Shown here one piece after another: positions 46,217 to 56,877 of a stretch of DNA of 64,000 nucleotides. This stretch comes from Diphasiastrum complanatum. Its lineage: Eukaryota; Streptophyta; Lycopodiopsida; Lycopodiales; Lycopodiaceae. The position numbers were made by a program, and so were the translations under genes. The stretch is taken from NCBI GenBank assembly GCA_029204225.1, contig CM055107.1, positions 42,344,007 to 42,408,006 of the forward strand, written 5' to 3'. The notes below the pieces were generated by a model that did not search any database, was not told where the DNA came from, and saw only the letters and a list, made by a program, of their open reading frames with translations. Positions within the stretch are counted from its first letter, which is position 1; the number at the start of each line of letters is the position of its first letter.

Positions 46217-47401
46217 TCATACTCCCTCTTCAACTAGTTTTAGCATAGACTTTAATAACACTCCAAGTGAAGTCCTATGCTTCATGAACAAGTCTTTTCC
46301 CAATGCTTTGGTGAAGATATCAGCTACACATTCCCTTGAAGACACATGTTGAAGCTCCACCTCCTTTGCAATGACTTGCTCCACAAAGTCATATCGTATC
46401 TCAATATGCTTGCTCCTAGCATAGTTTTTGACAATAGAAGTTTGATCCATCATAAAAATGATCTTCTTCCTAAGAATATATCTCCTTTCAATGATCATGT
46501 AATGCTCAAAATAGAAACAACCATAATTGATATAGAGAATAGTGTCCACTTGGGATGCTTCACTATTTCTTACATCAATTTTACATGTAAAGATGTAACT
46601 AGAACATGAAGAATCAAATAGAATGTAAATAAAATGATTCCACCATGCTTCCAACTCTGAACTCTCTAGAAAAATACAGCAAACAAACAATAAATGTGAG
46701 TGATCAACATTTGCTTGCATGTCTCCTCCTTCTTTGTCCTTTGTTGCCATGTATCCACCATGATACTCCATGAATGAGCTTCCATCTCCATCTTGCCACA
46801 AGATGCCATCATCATTTGATGACTTTACCATGAATGAGTGACATAATGAACCTCCAATAGCTTCATTTACATCAGCAAAACCAGCCAAGAATGCTAGTAC
46901 AAATCCAACATCAAAACAATGCTCACCAATGTAGCTAGTTTTACCATATCTTGACAATTTGCACACATCCACATGAAAATGCTCAAACATGAGATAGAAC
47001 AAGTAAAGTAAACTTGAACAACACTTCCTTGCTTCTCCTTTGACCTTACTTGAGTCTTCAATATGCTGCAAAAACATATCCATAACATCTTTGCCAATTA
47101 CCTCTCCTTTGATGCTCTTGACTAGCTCCAAATTGCCACCTTCTCTTTTGACTAGTTGAAGCGCTTTGAGATCAACTTCTTGATCATCAACTTGAACATA
47201 AAAGTCATTGAACAAACTTTGTTTTCCAGATCCATTACTTGATTTTACAACAAGATAACATCCATCCACTTGCATAGCTCCATGTACACAAGAAGATCCT
47301 CCAAAAGATGTTCTCTTCATAAGAGCTTGATACTCAAGATCCATTGCTTGGATCCACTCCTCTTCTTTCCTTGCTTGATCTACACTTGTAGGCTCATCCA
47401 A
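46217..47401 (-). pseudogene. Copia A copy 2: RT start - captured segment - RNase H end, one open frame
   Basis: 394 codons without a stop. Residues 1-30 (DEPTSVDQARKEEEWIQAMD, LEYQALMKR) are the normal start of Copia RT. Residues 31-326 (46424-47311) are unrelated to RT: TSFGGSSCVHGAMQVDGCY, DQEVDLKALQLV, GNLELVKSIKGEVIGKDVMD, CCSSLLYLFYLMFEHFH, SRYGKTSYIGEHCFD, VLAFLAGFADVNEAIGGSL, GILWQDGDGSSFM and SEASQVDTILYIN. Residues 327-394 return to Copia: YARSKHIEIRYDFVEQ, RECVADIFTKALGKDLF and KLVEEGV. The YVDD box and most of RNase H are missing. All junctions are in frame. The captured part is Cys- and Gly-rich with a hydrophobic stretch; its origin is unknown. Confidence 0.75.
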
Positions 47402-47433
47402 AGAGGTTAGAAAAGCAACATAATTTCTAGAAA

Positions 47434-47982
47434 CTACTTGATTACTCTTTTGATCATATGTGAGCCTTGAAGGTACTTGTCTTTCTCTTGATATTCTCCT
47501 TCAAGCTTTTGACTTGATGAAGGTCCATCATCACCACCATCCAAAGTAGGATCCTTCTCATCAACATCAAGAATGTTAGATCCATCCACTCTACCGTCAA
47601 TCATGCCTGAAGATACCTTTGAAATGTTCCCCTCATAAAAAATGACATCTCTACCAACAATCACTTTGTTAGTAGAAGGAATGTAAACCTTGTAGGCTTT
47701 ACTCACCTCACTATATCCAACAAAAATACCTCTTCTTGAAGATGGATCCTCCTTGGTCCTATCATCAAGAGTAATGTTGACATAGCATGTGCATCCAAAG
47801 GTTCTTAGAAAGTTGACACTCGGCCTCCTTTTGAATAGCATCTCAAAAGGTGTCCTCCCATCCAAAATAGCACTCGGCCACCTATTGCACAAGAAATTGG
47901 CACACAACAAAGCTTGATCCCAAAATGGTCTGTCAAGATTAGCACTTAACCTCATAGCTTTAGAACTTTCACATTCAGCCAC
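47434..47982 (-). pseudogene. Copia A integrase C-terminal part
   Basis: The minus-strand frame AECESSKAMRLSANLDRPFW, CNRWPSAILDGRTPFEMLF, VNFLRTFGCTCYVNITLDDR and RRGIFVGYSEVSKAYKVY with VIVGRDVIFYEG is the region after the integrase core leading to the RT linker. It ends after a frameshift in the linker (DGPSSSQKL, then the frame seen in copy 1). Upstream the DDE core part is broken near 48000-48090. Confidence 0.83.
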
Positions 47983-48088
47983 TCCATTTTGTTGTGGGGT
48001 CCTTGATGTTGTATCTCCCTCTTGATCCCATGCTCATCACAAAAGGCCTTGAACTTGTTAGATATGTACTCACCACCATTGTCACCTC

Positions 48089-49096
48089 TCAAGCACTTGA
48101 TCTTTGTGGAAAATTAGTTCTCCCTTGCATTCTTGGACTTGACAAAACATCATACACTTCATCCTTGCTCTTTAGTAGATAGACCCAACAAAATCTACTA
48201 AAATCATCAATGAATGCTACATACATCTTAGCTCCACTATTGTTAATTGTAGTAAATCCATGAATATCCAAATGTACAAGTTGAAAAGGCTTTGTAGATC
48301 TAGAATTAGATCTAGTATAAGGTAGTCTATGTGATTTAGACAAAGCACAAGACTCACAAACATGCTTGACACTACTTAAGTAGCTTGGAAGACCAATCAC
48401 AACCTTCTTCCTTGCCATTACCTCCAATGACTTGAAGTTGAGATGTCCCATCCTTTTGTGCCAAACCTCTTGAATAGAAATTTGCTCCCTTGCAACACAT
48501 CCAACTTGGTTAGCAATAACACAAGAATCTAGTTTGAACAATTTCCCTTGCCTTTTACCTTTTCCAATCAAGACATCCTTCCTTTTGATCAAACAAGCAT
48601 CTCCATCAAACTCCACCTTGAGGCCTTTACATAGCATTTGGCTCACACTAAGCAAATTCTTGGTAATAGATGGAATAAACAAGACATCCTCCAAATGAAC
48701 ATTCCTATTTGTAGAGAGAGAAATAGGAATTGTGCCAATCCCTTTGATTGCACACTCACCATCATTGGCCGTGTAGATCACCCTCTTGTCATCTCCATAT
48801 GCCAACAAAGAAGTGAAGTACTCTTTGTGAAAGGTCATGTGTGAACTTGCTCCACTATCAATCCACCATGGATCTAGATCTCCATCATTAGCAAGCATAC
48901 ATGAAGACATCACAAAAGCATCATCCTTTGCATCTTGAACATCCAAACCATCCTCATCAAGAATTAGATTACCTTTCTTGTCTCCTTGATCTCTCTTCTT
49001 GTTGTAGCACTCACTTGCAAAGTGTCCTTTGATGCCACAATAGAAGCACTTGAGCTTTGATCTATCCTTCTTTTTGCCACTTGAAGAAGCATCCAC
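48089..49096 (-). pseudogene. Copia A zinc knuckle, protease and integrase N-terminal part
   Basis: CCHC knuckle CFYCGIKGHFASEC near the start; protease active site WWIDSGASSHMTF; GAG-pre-integrase part LFKLDSCV, IQEVWHKRMGHLNFKSLEVM and VCESCALSKSHRLPY (HHCC). Integrase core start VHLDIHGFTTINNSGAKMYV (first Asp) and FIDDFSRFCWVYLLKSKDEV. The frame is lost after SSPRMQGR. Gag precedes it with a gap at 49097-49231. The order is that of a normal Copia polyprotein. Confidence 0.88.
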
Positions 49097-49231
49097 TTCA
49101 TCTTGCCCTTTAGACCACTTACTTTTGGTTTTGCCCTTGAATTAACCCTTTGTGAACATAGCATCCTCTTGAAGTGTCGATGTAGATGCACCTCTTCCTT
49201 GAAGCCTATATTCCTCATTGATCAAGATCTC

Positions 49232-49771
49232 TTAAAGGTCCATCAAACTTGGCAAAGTCTTTTGAATAGCAATATTTTGAACAATGTTAGCATGAGCATC
49301 CAACAAGCCAGTAAGAATTACTTGAATAAGCTCTCCTTCCTTAATGCTTTCATCAATGCAAGCCAACTCATCATTTAATGCTTTCATTCTCAAAACAAAA
49401 GTACTTGGACTTTCTTCATTCTTTTGCAAACAAGAAAATAGTTGCCTTCTTAGAGTCAACACTCTAGAAGTAGACTTGGATTCATAAAGCTTCTTCAATG
49501 AATTCCAAGCTTCCAAAGATGATGTGCACTTACCAACTTCCTTGAGAAGTTCATTGGTAACATTCATCTTTATCATGTGTGGAGCCTTCTTGGCCCTCTT
49601 GTCATACCTCATTTGATCTTGTTGTGTTGCTGGTCTCTCCTCCAAACCTACAAAAAAATCCAAAACATCATTCATCTCAAGAAGTGACTCCATTTTCACT
49701 TTCCACAATGAATAGTTAGTTGACGTAAGCCTATCATTGGCTTCCAACATGACTCCAATTGATGTTGCCAT
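49232..49771 (-). pseudogene. Copia A gag
   Basis: 179 residues start MATSIGVMLEANDRLTSTNY, then SLWKVKMESLLEMNDV, NVTNELLKEVGKCTSSLEAW, KLYESKSTSRVLTLRRQLF and ALNDELACIDESIKEGELIQ: a UBN2-type Copia gag. The typical NYSLWK motif marks the N-terminus, so the start at 49771 is reasonable. It is interrupted after LMDL. Confidence 0.85.
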
Positions 49772-49839
49772 GTAGCAATGACTTGATCTTCTCTTTCAAC
49801 CTGTTTCAATGCACAAAGCACTCCTTTGAACAACAACAA

Positions 49840-50195
49840 ATGCTTTCAAACTTCCATCTAAGATGTAATCTAGTGGCTACATCATGAGTCTCATAGAGAT
49901 TTGATAACGAGTCTAATGCATCTTTAGAGGTTTTGCATGTGGTAACGTGGGATATTTGGGAGTCGGCTAGATTGAGTGTGATGCATGCTAAGGCCTTCTG
50001 ATCTTTGATCTTCCATGCCTTTGCTTAATCACCATCTTCTGGTTTCAGGTTAGCACCTTCTACTACATCCCAAAGATCTCTATCTGTCAACATCATCCGG
50101 AGTTTCAACTTCCAGATGTAGAAGTTAGAACCATTGAACTTGTCAATGATTCTAGCCTCGTTGGATGATGACGAAGAGCTACATATATGAGACAT
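49840..50195 (-). pseudogene. Second Copia gag fragment (probably of Copia Y) next to a PBS
   Basis: The minus-strand frame from 50195 reads MSHICSSSSSSNEARIIDKF, NGSNFYIWKLKLRMMLTDRD, LWDVVEGANLKPEDGD, then a stop, then KIKDQKALACITLNLADSQI and LYETHDVATRLHLRWKF. This is the front of a Copia gag different from Copia A. It ends at about 49840, just before Copia A sequence. Confidence 0.78.
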
Positions 50196-50248
50196 GTTAA
50201 CAGTAATACAAATGGAACAAGCTTAATCTCTCGGTTTATATGAGCTAT

Positions 50249-50260
50249 GCTCTGATACCA
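50249..50260 (-). other. Copia primer-binding site
   Basis: On the minus strand it is TGGTATCAGAGC, the standard Copia site complementary to initiator tRNA-Met. It lies about 55 bp before the gag start at 50195. Confidence 0.85.
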
Positions 50261-51486
50261 ATTTGATGGGGCAAGGGAGATGGAAGAACATGAATGGAGA
50301 AGAGAGCAAGAATATTGCAAAACAACTCTCTCGTTACAGTTACAACCAGAATGACGGTGTAGTTGGGAGGCTAAAAATATGTCTTATAGACGGAACATCT
50401 CATGTAATCTGTGCTAGGATGATCTATTTATAGATTCCATCCATGTATGAACTACAATAAATGATTGTCACCTAATTAGATAAACCGTTGTACTTGGACG
50501 TATATGGCTTATGTGACAACTTTACATAATGTATATTGTCATTGGGAATGTTGACGTGGACGAGGGTGTCGCAAATTCTCTCACTTTGTTTTTTAGGGAA
50601 AGTGGCTTTTTCTCACTTCGCAAATTTCAGGAAGTGGCTGGGAACGTTTTTCGTTCAAAATAGACGACCTTCAAGATTTTTCTCTCTCTTCACATTTTTT
50701 GGGTTTTAAAACAGTTTCACTCATGAAAATAGATGACCTTCAAGAATTTCCTCTCTCTTTACATTTTTTGAAAAAATGCGAAAAAGTCGAAGGTATTGAA
50801 AATAGTTGAATTTTTGAACTATACAAGTTAAACTTTTGAATTGTTGCGAAACTTTCGCGAAATAGTTTAAACTCTTGAACTATCACAGTGTCGCAAAATT
50901 GTCACGAAACTTTTGCAAACATTTCATGAAATAGTTCAAACTGTTGAACTATGATAGTTTTGTGAAACTGTCACAAACATTTCGCGAAACTGTCGCAAAC
51001 ATAGTTCGTTTCTGTAGACAGTCGCGACACTGTGGCGAACATAGTTCATTTCTGCAGACTTGTTCTAAATGCAAGTTTGCGGAGGTCCTTGAAGATGGCC
51101 AAGTCTTCAATGACTTCAAGTTATTAAACTTAACATCTGAACTTGAAATTATGACAGGATTGGTTACCCTTTGCTGGAGATCAGCCGAAGCCCGTTGTGG
51201 ACGTTCTTAAAAAAAATTGGCTGTTTGAGTTTGTGATTCACCAAGGAGACAACTATGGGCTTAATTTCCAGCAAAAATTGCACTGATAAATGCGTGATCC
51301 TACTCAGAGATTCAAAGCAATTGCTAGAGTTTTGAATATCTCTCTCTCTCTCTATAATCACTAACTTTGAGGAGTCAGCTACTGAAAGATCCGTTCTGGT
51401 CGTTTAATCTCTGTCAGATGATCATCTGATATGTGATGACTTATGACTTTATCATCTTATGAGACTTATGATATCTTCAATCGCTC
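50261..51486 (-). other. Sequence between PBS and the shared part of Copia Y LTR
   Basis: This may be the rest of a long (about 2 kb) Copia Y 5' LTR or a separate insertion. It has many repeats of TTTGAACTATTTC/GTTTCGCGAAA-type motifs (50770-51060) and a TATA-like TCTATTTATAGA near 50424. No coding frame is recognisable. Confidence 0.4.
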
Positions 51487-52227
51487 ATACATTTATAGCA
51501 ATTGGAAGATCTTGCATTATTCTAGCTTTACATTTACAAGATTGCTTAACAGTTGATTAACTAACTAATTGGAACAGTCGTCATTGGAGCGTGAAGACGT
51601 AGACAGCCTGTGAGAAATCTTGTGTATTTCTGTAGAGTGTCAGGTTTTTCGCCTGTGTAGAATCCCATGTAAAACTGTAGCGTCGAATTTTTTGCTTTGT
51701 AGAATCCCATGTAAAACTGCAATGTCGGGTTTTTCTTCACGAGTGTCGCCTATCAAAAATTGCATGTAAAAATCCAGTGTCGCTTTTTGCTCTAATTGTT
51801 GCCTGTCAAAAATTGCATGTAAAAATGCAGTGTCCTATCATAAATTGCATGTAAAACTGCAATGTCGCTTTTTGCCCTAATTGTCGCCTGTTAGAGACTG
51901 CATGTAAAAATGCACTGTCATATTTTTTGCATTTTTTGCAAAAAGTGTCGCTTTTCTGGAAGTGCCTAAATGGCCCAAATAACAACTTTCATAGGTGTCG
52001 CTAAACACTTGGTTGCTCAAGAAGATAATATTTGGTGATAGTGTCGGGTGCTAAGTTTTTTGCCTATTGAAAAACTTGAGTAAATATGCGGACTGTAGCG
52101 ACTATTAGTTCAAATATGCAAACTGTTGAAAAACAGTTCATTTTCTACAGGTTTCATTTGAGAGAGTAAAATTGAGAGGAGGAAGAGGGGCAATTAGGAA
52201 GAGTAGGAGTAAGATTAAACTCCAACA
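51487..52227 (-). repeat. Copia Y 5' LTR, part shared with 44800-45555
   Basis: It starts TGTTGGAGTTTAATC on the minus strand at 52227. It shares the tandem GTGTCGC-TTTTTGC units and the block GGAGCGTGAAGACGTAGACA with the 3' LTR. GGGAT follows outside at 52228. Confidence 0.8.
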
Positions 52228-52361
52228 GGGATTTGGATGCTTGGATTCATAAACAACCTTCACCTAAGCATTTTTAGATGCCCATCCTAGTCTGTTTTTT
52301 CCTTTACTACATAATCTTCTTAATGATTGGCGTTTATGACGAATATGCGTACACATACTCG

Positions 52362-52785
52362 TCAACGCGAAAACCGATTTGGTTGTGAAAACTCACGTAA
52401 TAATATTTCAATTATCTTGTTTTTGTCTCCTTGGTTTTGTTGCCCCCAAGGGTTAAACAAATTGTGACCAAAGTATTTAAGGGCAAAGTCATGCATCCTA
52501 TTGATGATGACTTTATCCCTAATGTCCATGAATGATGGATCCGTCATCATCAACGTCATAGAAAACATTCTTGGATTCTTCCGAAGACATCTTTGTCGAA
52601 ATGAATACACGATCTTGTTGATCGGATTCTCCTTCGGAAATACAAAGGGCTTTCATCCTTTGGCTTTCCTTGGGAGATAGTGAAGTATATATATATATGG
52701 ATTGATCCAATCCTGAGGCTTGTCCTCTTCCATTGGAAGAGGTTCTTGGCCTCCTCCTTGATCCTCCGCTCTCACTAGTAGACAT
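52362..52785 (-). pseudogene. Unidentified frame with one shift
   Basis: The minus-strand reading starts MSTSESGGSRRRPRTSSNGR, then GLDQSIYIYTSLSPKESQRM and STKMSSEESKNVFYDVDDD, where one frame ends at 52519. An overlapping second frame carries on with DPSFMDIRDKVIINRMHDF, ALKYFGHNLFNPWGQQNQGD and IIEILLREFSQPNRFSR and stops at 52362. Composition is protein-like (charged, Ser-rich, then a globular-looking part), so it may be a broken gene or a transposon frame. I do not recognise it. It lies next to the end of Copia Y. Confidence 0.35.
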
Positions 52786-53285
52786 GAGTATCGAGAAAAA
52801 AAGAGAAAGATGTGAAAAGAAGTTCTTAGAGAGAGAGAGATAACAGAACAAAGCTTCTCTTGACAAGTCAAGACCAAACTTTTTAAAACCTTTATTCATA
52901 AACCAACAAGGAAAAACATAGCTGAAAAGTATACAATACTCATAAAGCATCGTAAACCAAAACCTATTTCAAGAACATCTAGATGGTACTTGCCACCACA
53001 CAAAACCACACAAGTTACCACAGTGAGGAAGACATGTGTCAACGCTGAATGTCAGTTGTTGTCCATGTACAAAATAAACTCACCAACTTGACAACATGCA
53101 ATACCAATGACATTATATAGTTCAATCTTTCCTACCAAACACTGCTTTTAGCGATAGGCCAAACCATAATCTTACCATATCAGGGCTTCTGCCATCCTGA
53201 TCAGTATATTGGTGTTGTCCTTATCTTAATATTCAATAATTCATTAAGTATTGAAATCTAGCTGTATGCATATAGCAAACTAGGA
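52786..53285. other. Non-coding flank
   Basis: No feature was seen apart from a short AGAGAGAGAGA run near 52830. Confidence 0.45.
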
Positions 53286-53290
53286 GTAGT

Positions 53291-54445
53291 TGTCAGAAAC
53301 GGGTGTGCAGAAGATAGGTCTAGTTCGAAAAGAAAACGAATGAAAATAAATCGTGTGTCTAGAAAGAAAACTTTTCGTGCATGGCGAAATAAATTATCTT
53401 CATCTTTCCAATGCATGACTATGCCTATCAATTTCAAACAAGACAATAGTGATAGAAATCATGTTTGAACTTATAGTAACTAATTTTGAAATCGCCAGTA
53501 CTATAGTGATTACGTAGCCAAACAATTAAGCATAAAAAATTATCAGACAAATAATTAGTCGCGAAGAACTCCAGAAAACGCATACATTCTGAGATGAAGC
53601 TGAACGCAATAAATGATAATATTGATTAAAATGAAACAAAAGTAAATAAGTATAATAAGTTGCAGATCAAAGCCGCACACTCTATGCTATCTCTGAGCGA
53701 CTAAAAAAAGAAAGTATGAATTAAGCGCAATGCTAATAAGTAGTAGCACAATAGCAATCTCTAAAACAACTCTAAGAAGTGAGCTAGAATGCTCAGGAGT
53801 GTTCAAGCTCGCAGGCTTGAGAGAGAGAGAGAGAGCTAACTATTCAAAAACTTCTTATGATAACTTTGATAATTAGATGATAAAACTGTATGAATATGAA
53901 CAACTATTCATACTAAGAAATTAGGTCGTGAATTGCGATCGTCAGTTGGTTCATGATCCGTTGGCATCCATCCGATCCTTGTCATTGATTGCTGATAAGC
54001 GATAAAATTGGCCGTAAATGTTCTGTCTGCATAAATGAACCAAAATTGTAGCTCTGCAGAAATGAATTAGAACAGCCACAAGTGACACTGTCGGGTTTTT
54101 CGCGAAAAAGGAGAAAAAAGAGAAAGTGCCCTTAAATCTCATTTAGGGTTGTCCCACACTTTGCCAGAGTCATTTCCTTAACATTTGAGGCTCTTTGGAA
54201 AAAGTTACACAAGATTTCTATCAAGCAAAAAATGCAAAAAAGAAAAAGCTGCATTTTTCAATGGGATTTTCGACAGGCGAGAAAGGAGACACTGTCATAA
54301 ACTCCATGTAATTCTGTAGACTGTGTAAAAACACTTGTAATTTTGCAGACTGTATAAAAACAGGGGAAAATCTGCAGAACTGGATAAACAATGGATGAAG
54401 ATTAAAACTGATTAGTCAATTGGTAAGAAGGAGAATAATCCAACA
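53291..54445 (-). repeat. Copia Z' 3' LTR (1155 bp)
   Basis: It aligns along its whole length with 6668-7850, including GATAGGTCTAG-TCGAAAAG at the left and GGTAAGAAGGAGAATAATCCAACA at the right. The polypurine tract here is AAGAGGGAG. Confidence 0.87.
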
Positions 54446-54571
54446 CTCCCTCTTAATCTGAATTCTTGAATGCCTTGACCTTCAAACTTAGTTCTACACA
54501 AAATCTTATGTGTGACTCCAAACTTAATGCTTTAGTAAAAACATCTGCTGTCATATCTTGCGTCTACAATA

Positions 54572-54988
54572 CTACAATCTGACCTCTTTGTTGAGAACTT
54601 TGCTTCTGACAAAATGATACTTCAGTTCAATGTGCTTACTCCTGGAATGAAATCTAGAATTGGCTATAAAACTGATGACACTTTGATTATCACAAAATAA
54701 TGTCGTCGGAGCATATTGATTCAGACCGATATCTGAGAGTAAGTTCCTCAACCAAATTGCTTCCTTTGTAGCTTGAGAGGCTGCAATATACTCTGATTTA
54801 GTGAAAAATAGAGCTATCAAAGATTGCTTGCGACTGTTCCAGAAAACTGGACCATTGTTGAGAAAGAATGTAAATCCAGAAGTAGATTTACGAGTGTCTA
54901 CATCTCCTGCCCAACTCGCATCTGTGTAACCATTAAGTAAATTGAGTTTGTCATTGTTGACTGTTCCATAACAAATGCAAAAGTTCAT
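54572..54988 (-). pseudogene. Copia Z' RNase H fragment
   Basis: The minus-strand frame NGYTDASWAGDVDTRKSTSGF, FFTKSEYIAASQATKEAIWL, CDNQSVISFIANSRF and HSRSKHIELKYHFVRSKVL is the same as 7858-8514, about 90% identical by eye. It is truncated upstream where Copia C is inserted at about 54998. Confidence 0.85.
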
Positions 54989-54997
54989 AGTAGCTTG

Positions 54998-56462
54998 TGT
55001 TGAATTTCACATGTGTGGACTGTCCACAACATGTACTTGTGATCTCCTAAGGTGTGTAGATGCACCAAGATCAAGATTAGATTGAGATTCAAGATCTATC
55101 TTTGATTCTATGGCAAAAACACACTACTACATGCATTCATTCACTTCCAACTCTCATTCACACGTGTGGGAAGTGTTCCAAAAGTATTCTAAGTAAAAAC
55201 AAGCTGCTCTTCTCGGGTAGAGAGAGAAAAACCATCATGAGCTCTCGGGTAGAGAGAGAAAACTAGAAATTCAATGACACTCAAAATCCACTCAATCTCA
55301 AAATCAATTAGATCCAAAATGAGGAGTACAATGATACTAATAGATTCATGAGCTACCACTATGCTTAACTATGATTGGATCACACTTTTCCACCTCTTAA
55401 TCCTATTGGACCATTGATCCATGCACCTCTAAATTCTATTGGACTATATTCAAGCACACCTCAAATTCCTATTGGACCACACATGGTTCCACCTCTAGAT
55501 CCTATTGGACCTCTTAAACTTCATCAAACAAAAGCATTACACTTGTCTACACTCTAATTGTCACAAGTTTGGCCTCGTACTCTCTTTTGGCTCAATAGTG
55601 GCATTACAAGTGGAAATGGATAATTTTCCATCTATGCCAAATTTGACCCTATCAACATCCTACACTTAAATGCTTTGACTATGAAATTCTATTATCAAAC
55701 ATTTTGATTTACTTTACAATTCTCCACATGTAGGGACATCCTCCACACATGTGAGATTCACTTACAAACTTTTATCATAAAAAATACCAAGCTAGATTTT
55801 TGCCAATTTCTCACACTTCTCCACAAAAAATAGCTTGGAAAGGTACTAGATCACTTGAGAAGTTTGTAAATCTTTTTGAGTGGATCCTTTGGTATGCATA
55901 AGAAGTGAAGATCATCCAAGGGATCCATCATAGCAGCACCCTCACCATATCCATGATAAGATCTCTTTGGTAGAGATCTCTTGCCAATGCCTTTGAAGAG
56001 TGCTCCACCAATATGCCACTATGATCATGGGCTTCCTCCATGCTTGATGATGATCTTTGCTTTGAAAGTTCCACTTGCATGATGGATGCACCATAGATAG
56101 AGAAGTTTGAGGCTTCCAAGCCTCATAAGGATCATGAAGATCAAGATCATAAGATGTGAAACAATGATGACTATCAAGATTATGCTTTCTAGCTTGACTA
56201 GTCCACATACAATGAACTATATCCATGATGGATCTAATCTTGATATCAAAGACTATCTTGATCTTTTTTAGGCTAGTTACTCTCTCAAGGATGTAAGTGT
56301 CCACTTTGGATGCTTCACTTAATCTCAAGAGGAGTTTACAATTTGCCTCAAAACATGTGAAAACATGATTTTCAAAAAGTGAGTACCAAGCTCAATCTTG
56401 TTCTTACTAGAACCAAGAGCATACTTTTGACAATACAATATCTTGCTTTCAAAAAGTATTGG
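54998..56462 (-). mobile_element. Copia C fragment inside Z'
   Basis: It begins TGTTGAATTTCACATG right at the break of the Z' RNase H frame. Its minus-strand reading near 56400 gives SKNKIELGTHF and near 55980 SSKALARDLYQRD, the two ends of Copia RNase H. Between them lies non-Copia sequence with SEASKVDT, like SEASQVDT in Copia A. The plus-strand part 54998-55830 looks like an LTR, with repeats such as CTCGGGTAGAGAGAG and TCCTATTGGACC. Confidence 0.55.
55942..56328 (-). pseudogene. Copia C frame with replaced segment
   Basis: 128 codons: RLSEASKVDTYILERVTSL, MDIVHCMWTSQARKHN, then a part without a known motif. The Copia-like SSKALARDLYQRD reads in an overlapping frame at 55928-56119. It is more decayed than the Copia A copies. 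Its kinship to the captured segment rests on SEAS-VDT and on the shared DNA GTGTCCACTT-GGATGCTTCACT. Confidence 0.4.
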
Positions 56463-56872
56463 AAAAATGAACTATAACAGCCACAGGCGACACTATCGGA
56501 TTTTTCGCAAAAAAGAAAAAAAAGGAGAAAGTGCTCTTAAATCTCATTTAGGGTTGCCCCACACTTTGCCAGACTCATTTTCTTAACATTTGAGGCTCTT
56601 TGGAAAAAGCAAAAAAATGTGACACTATGATTTTACGCGAGATTTCTATCAAGCAAAAAATGCGAAAAAAGAGAAGCTGCATTTTTCAATGGGATTCCTG
56701 ACAGGTGAAAAAGGAGACACTGTCGTAAACTCTATGTAATTCTGCAGACTGTGTAAAAACACTTGCAATTCTGCACACTGTATAAAAACATGAGAAAATC
56801 CGCAGAACTGGATAAACAATAGATGAAGATTAAACCGATTAGTCGATTGATAAGAAGGAGAATAATCCAACA
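56463..56872 (-). repeat. Copia Z' 5' LTR, partial
   Basis: It aligns with 7440-7850 and 54050-54445 and ends CCAACA followed by the GTAGT copy. Confidence 0.8.
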
Positions 56873-56877
56873 GTAGT

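Larger units (their letters stand above)
45690..49830 (-). mobile_element. Copia A copy 2: gag, protease, integrase, replaced RT core, 3' LTR
   Basis: Minus-strand order: gag 49771-49232, zinc knuckle/protease/integrase start 49096-48089, integrase end 47982-47434, RT start with captured segment and RNase H end 47401-46217, purine tract GAAGAGGGAG, LTR (about 46217 down to 45690). No 5' LTR was found; upstream it joins the gag of another Copia (49840-50195). It lies between the ends of Copia Y. Confidence 0.8.
53291..56872 (-). mobile_element. Copia Z family, copy 2 (Z'), interrupted by Copia C
   Basis: It begins TGTCAGAAAC (53291) and ends AATCCAACA (56872), with GTAGT directly outside both ends (53286-53290 and 56873-56877). 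It comprises a 3' LTR 53291-54445, an RNase H piece to about 54997, an insertion of Copia C, and part of the other LTR (about 56463-56872). Confidence 0.85.
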
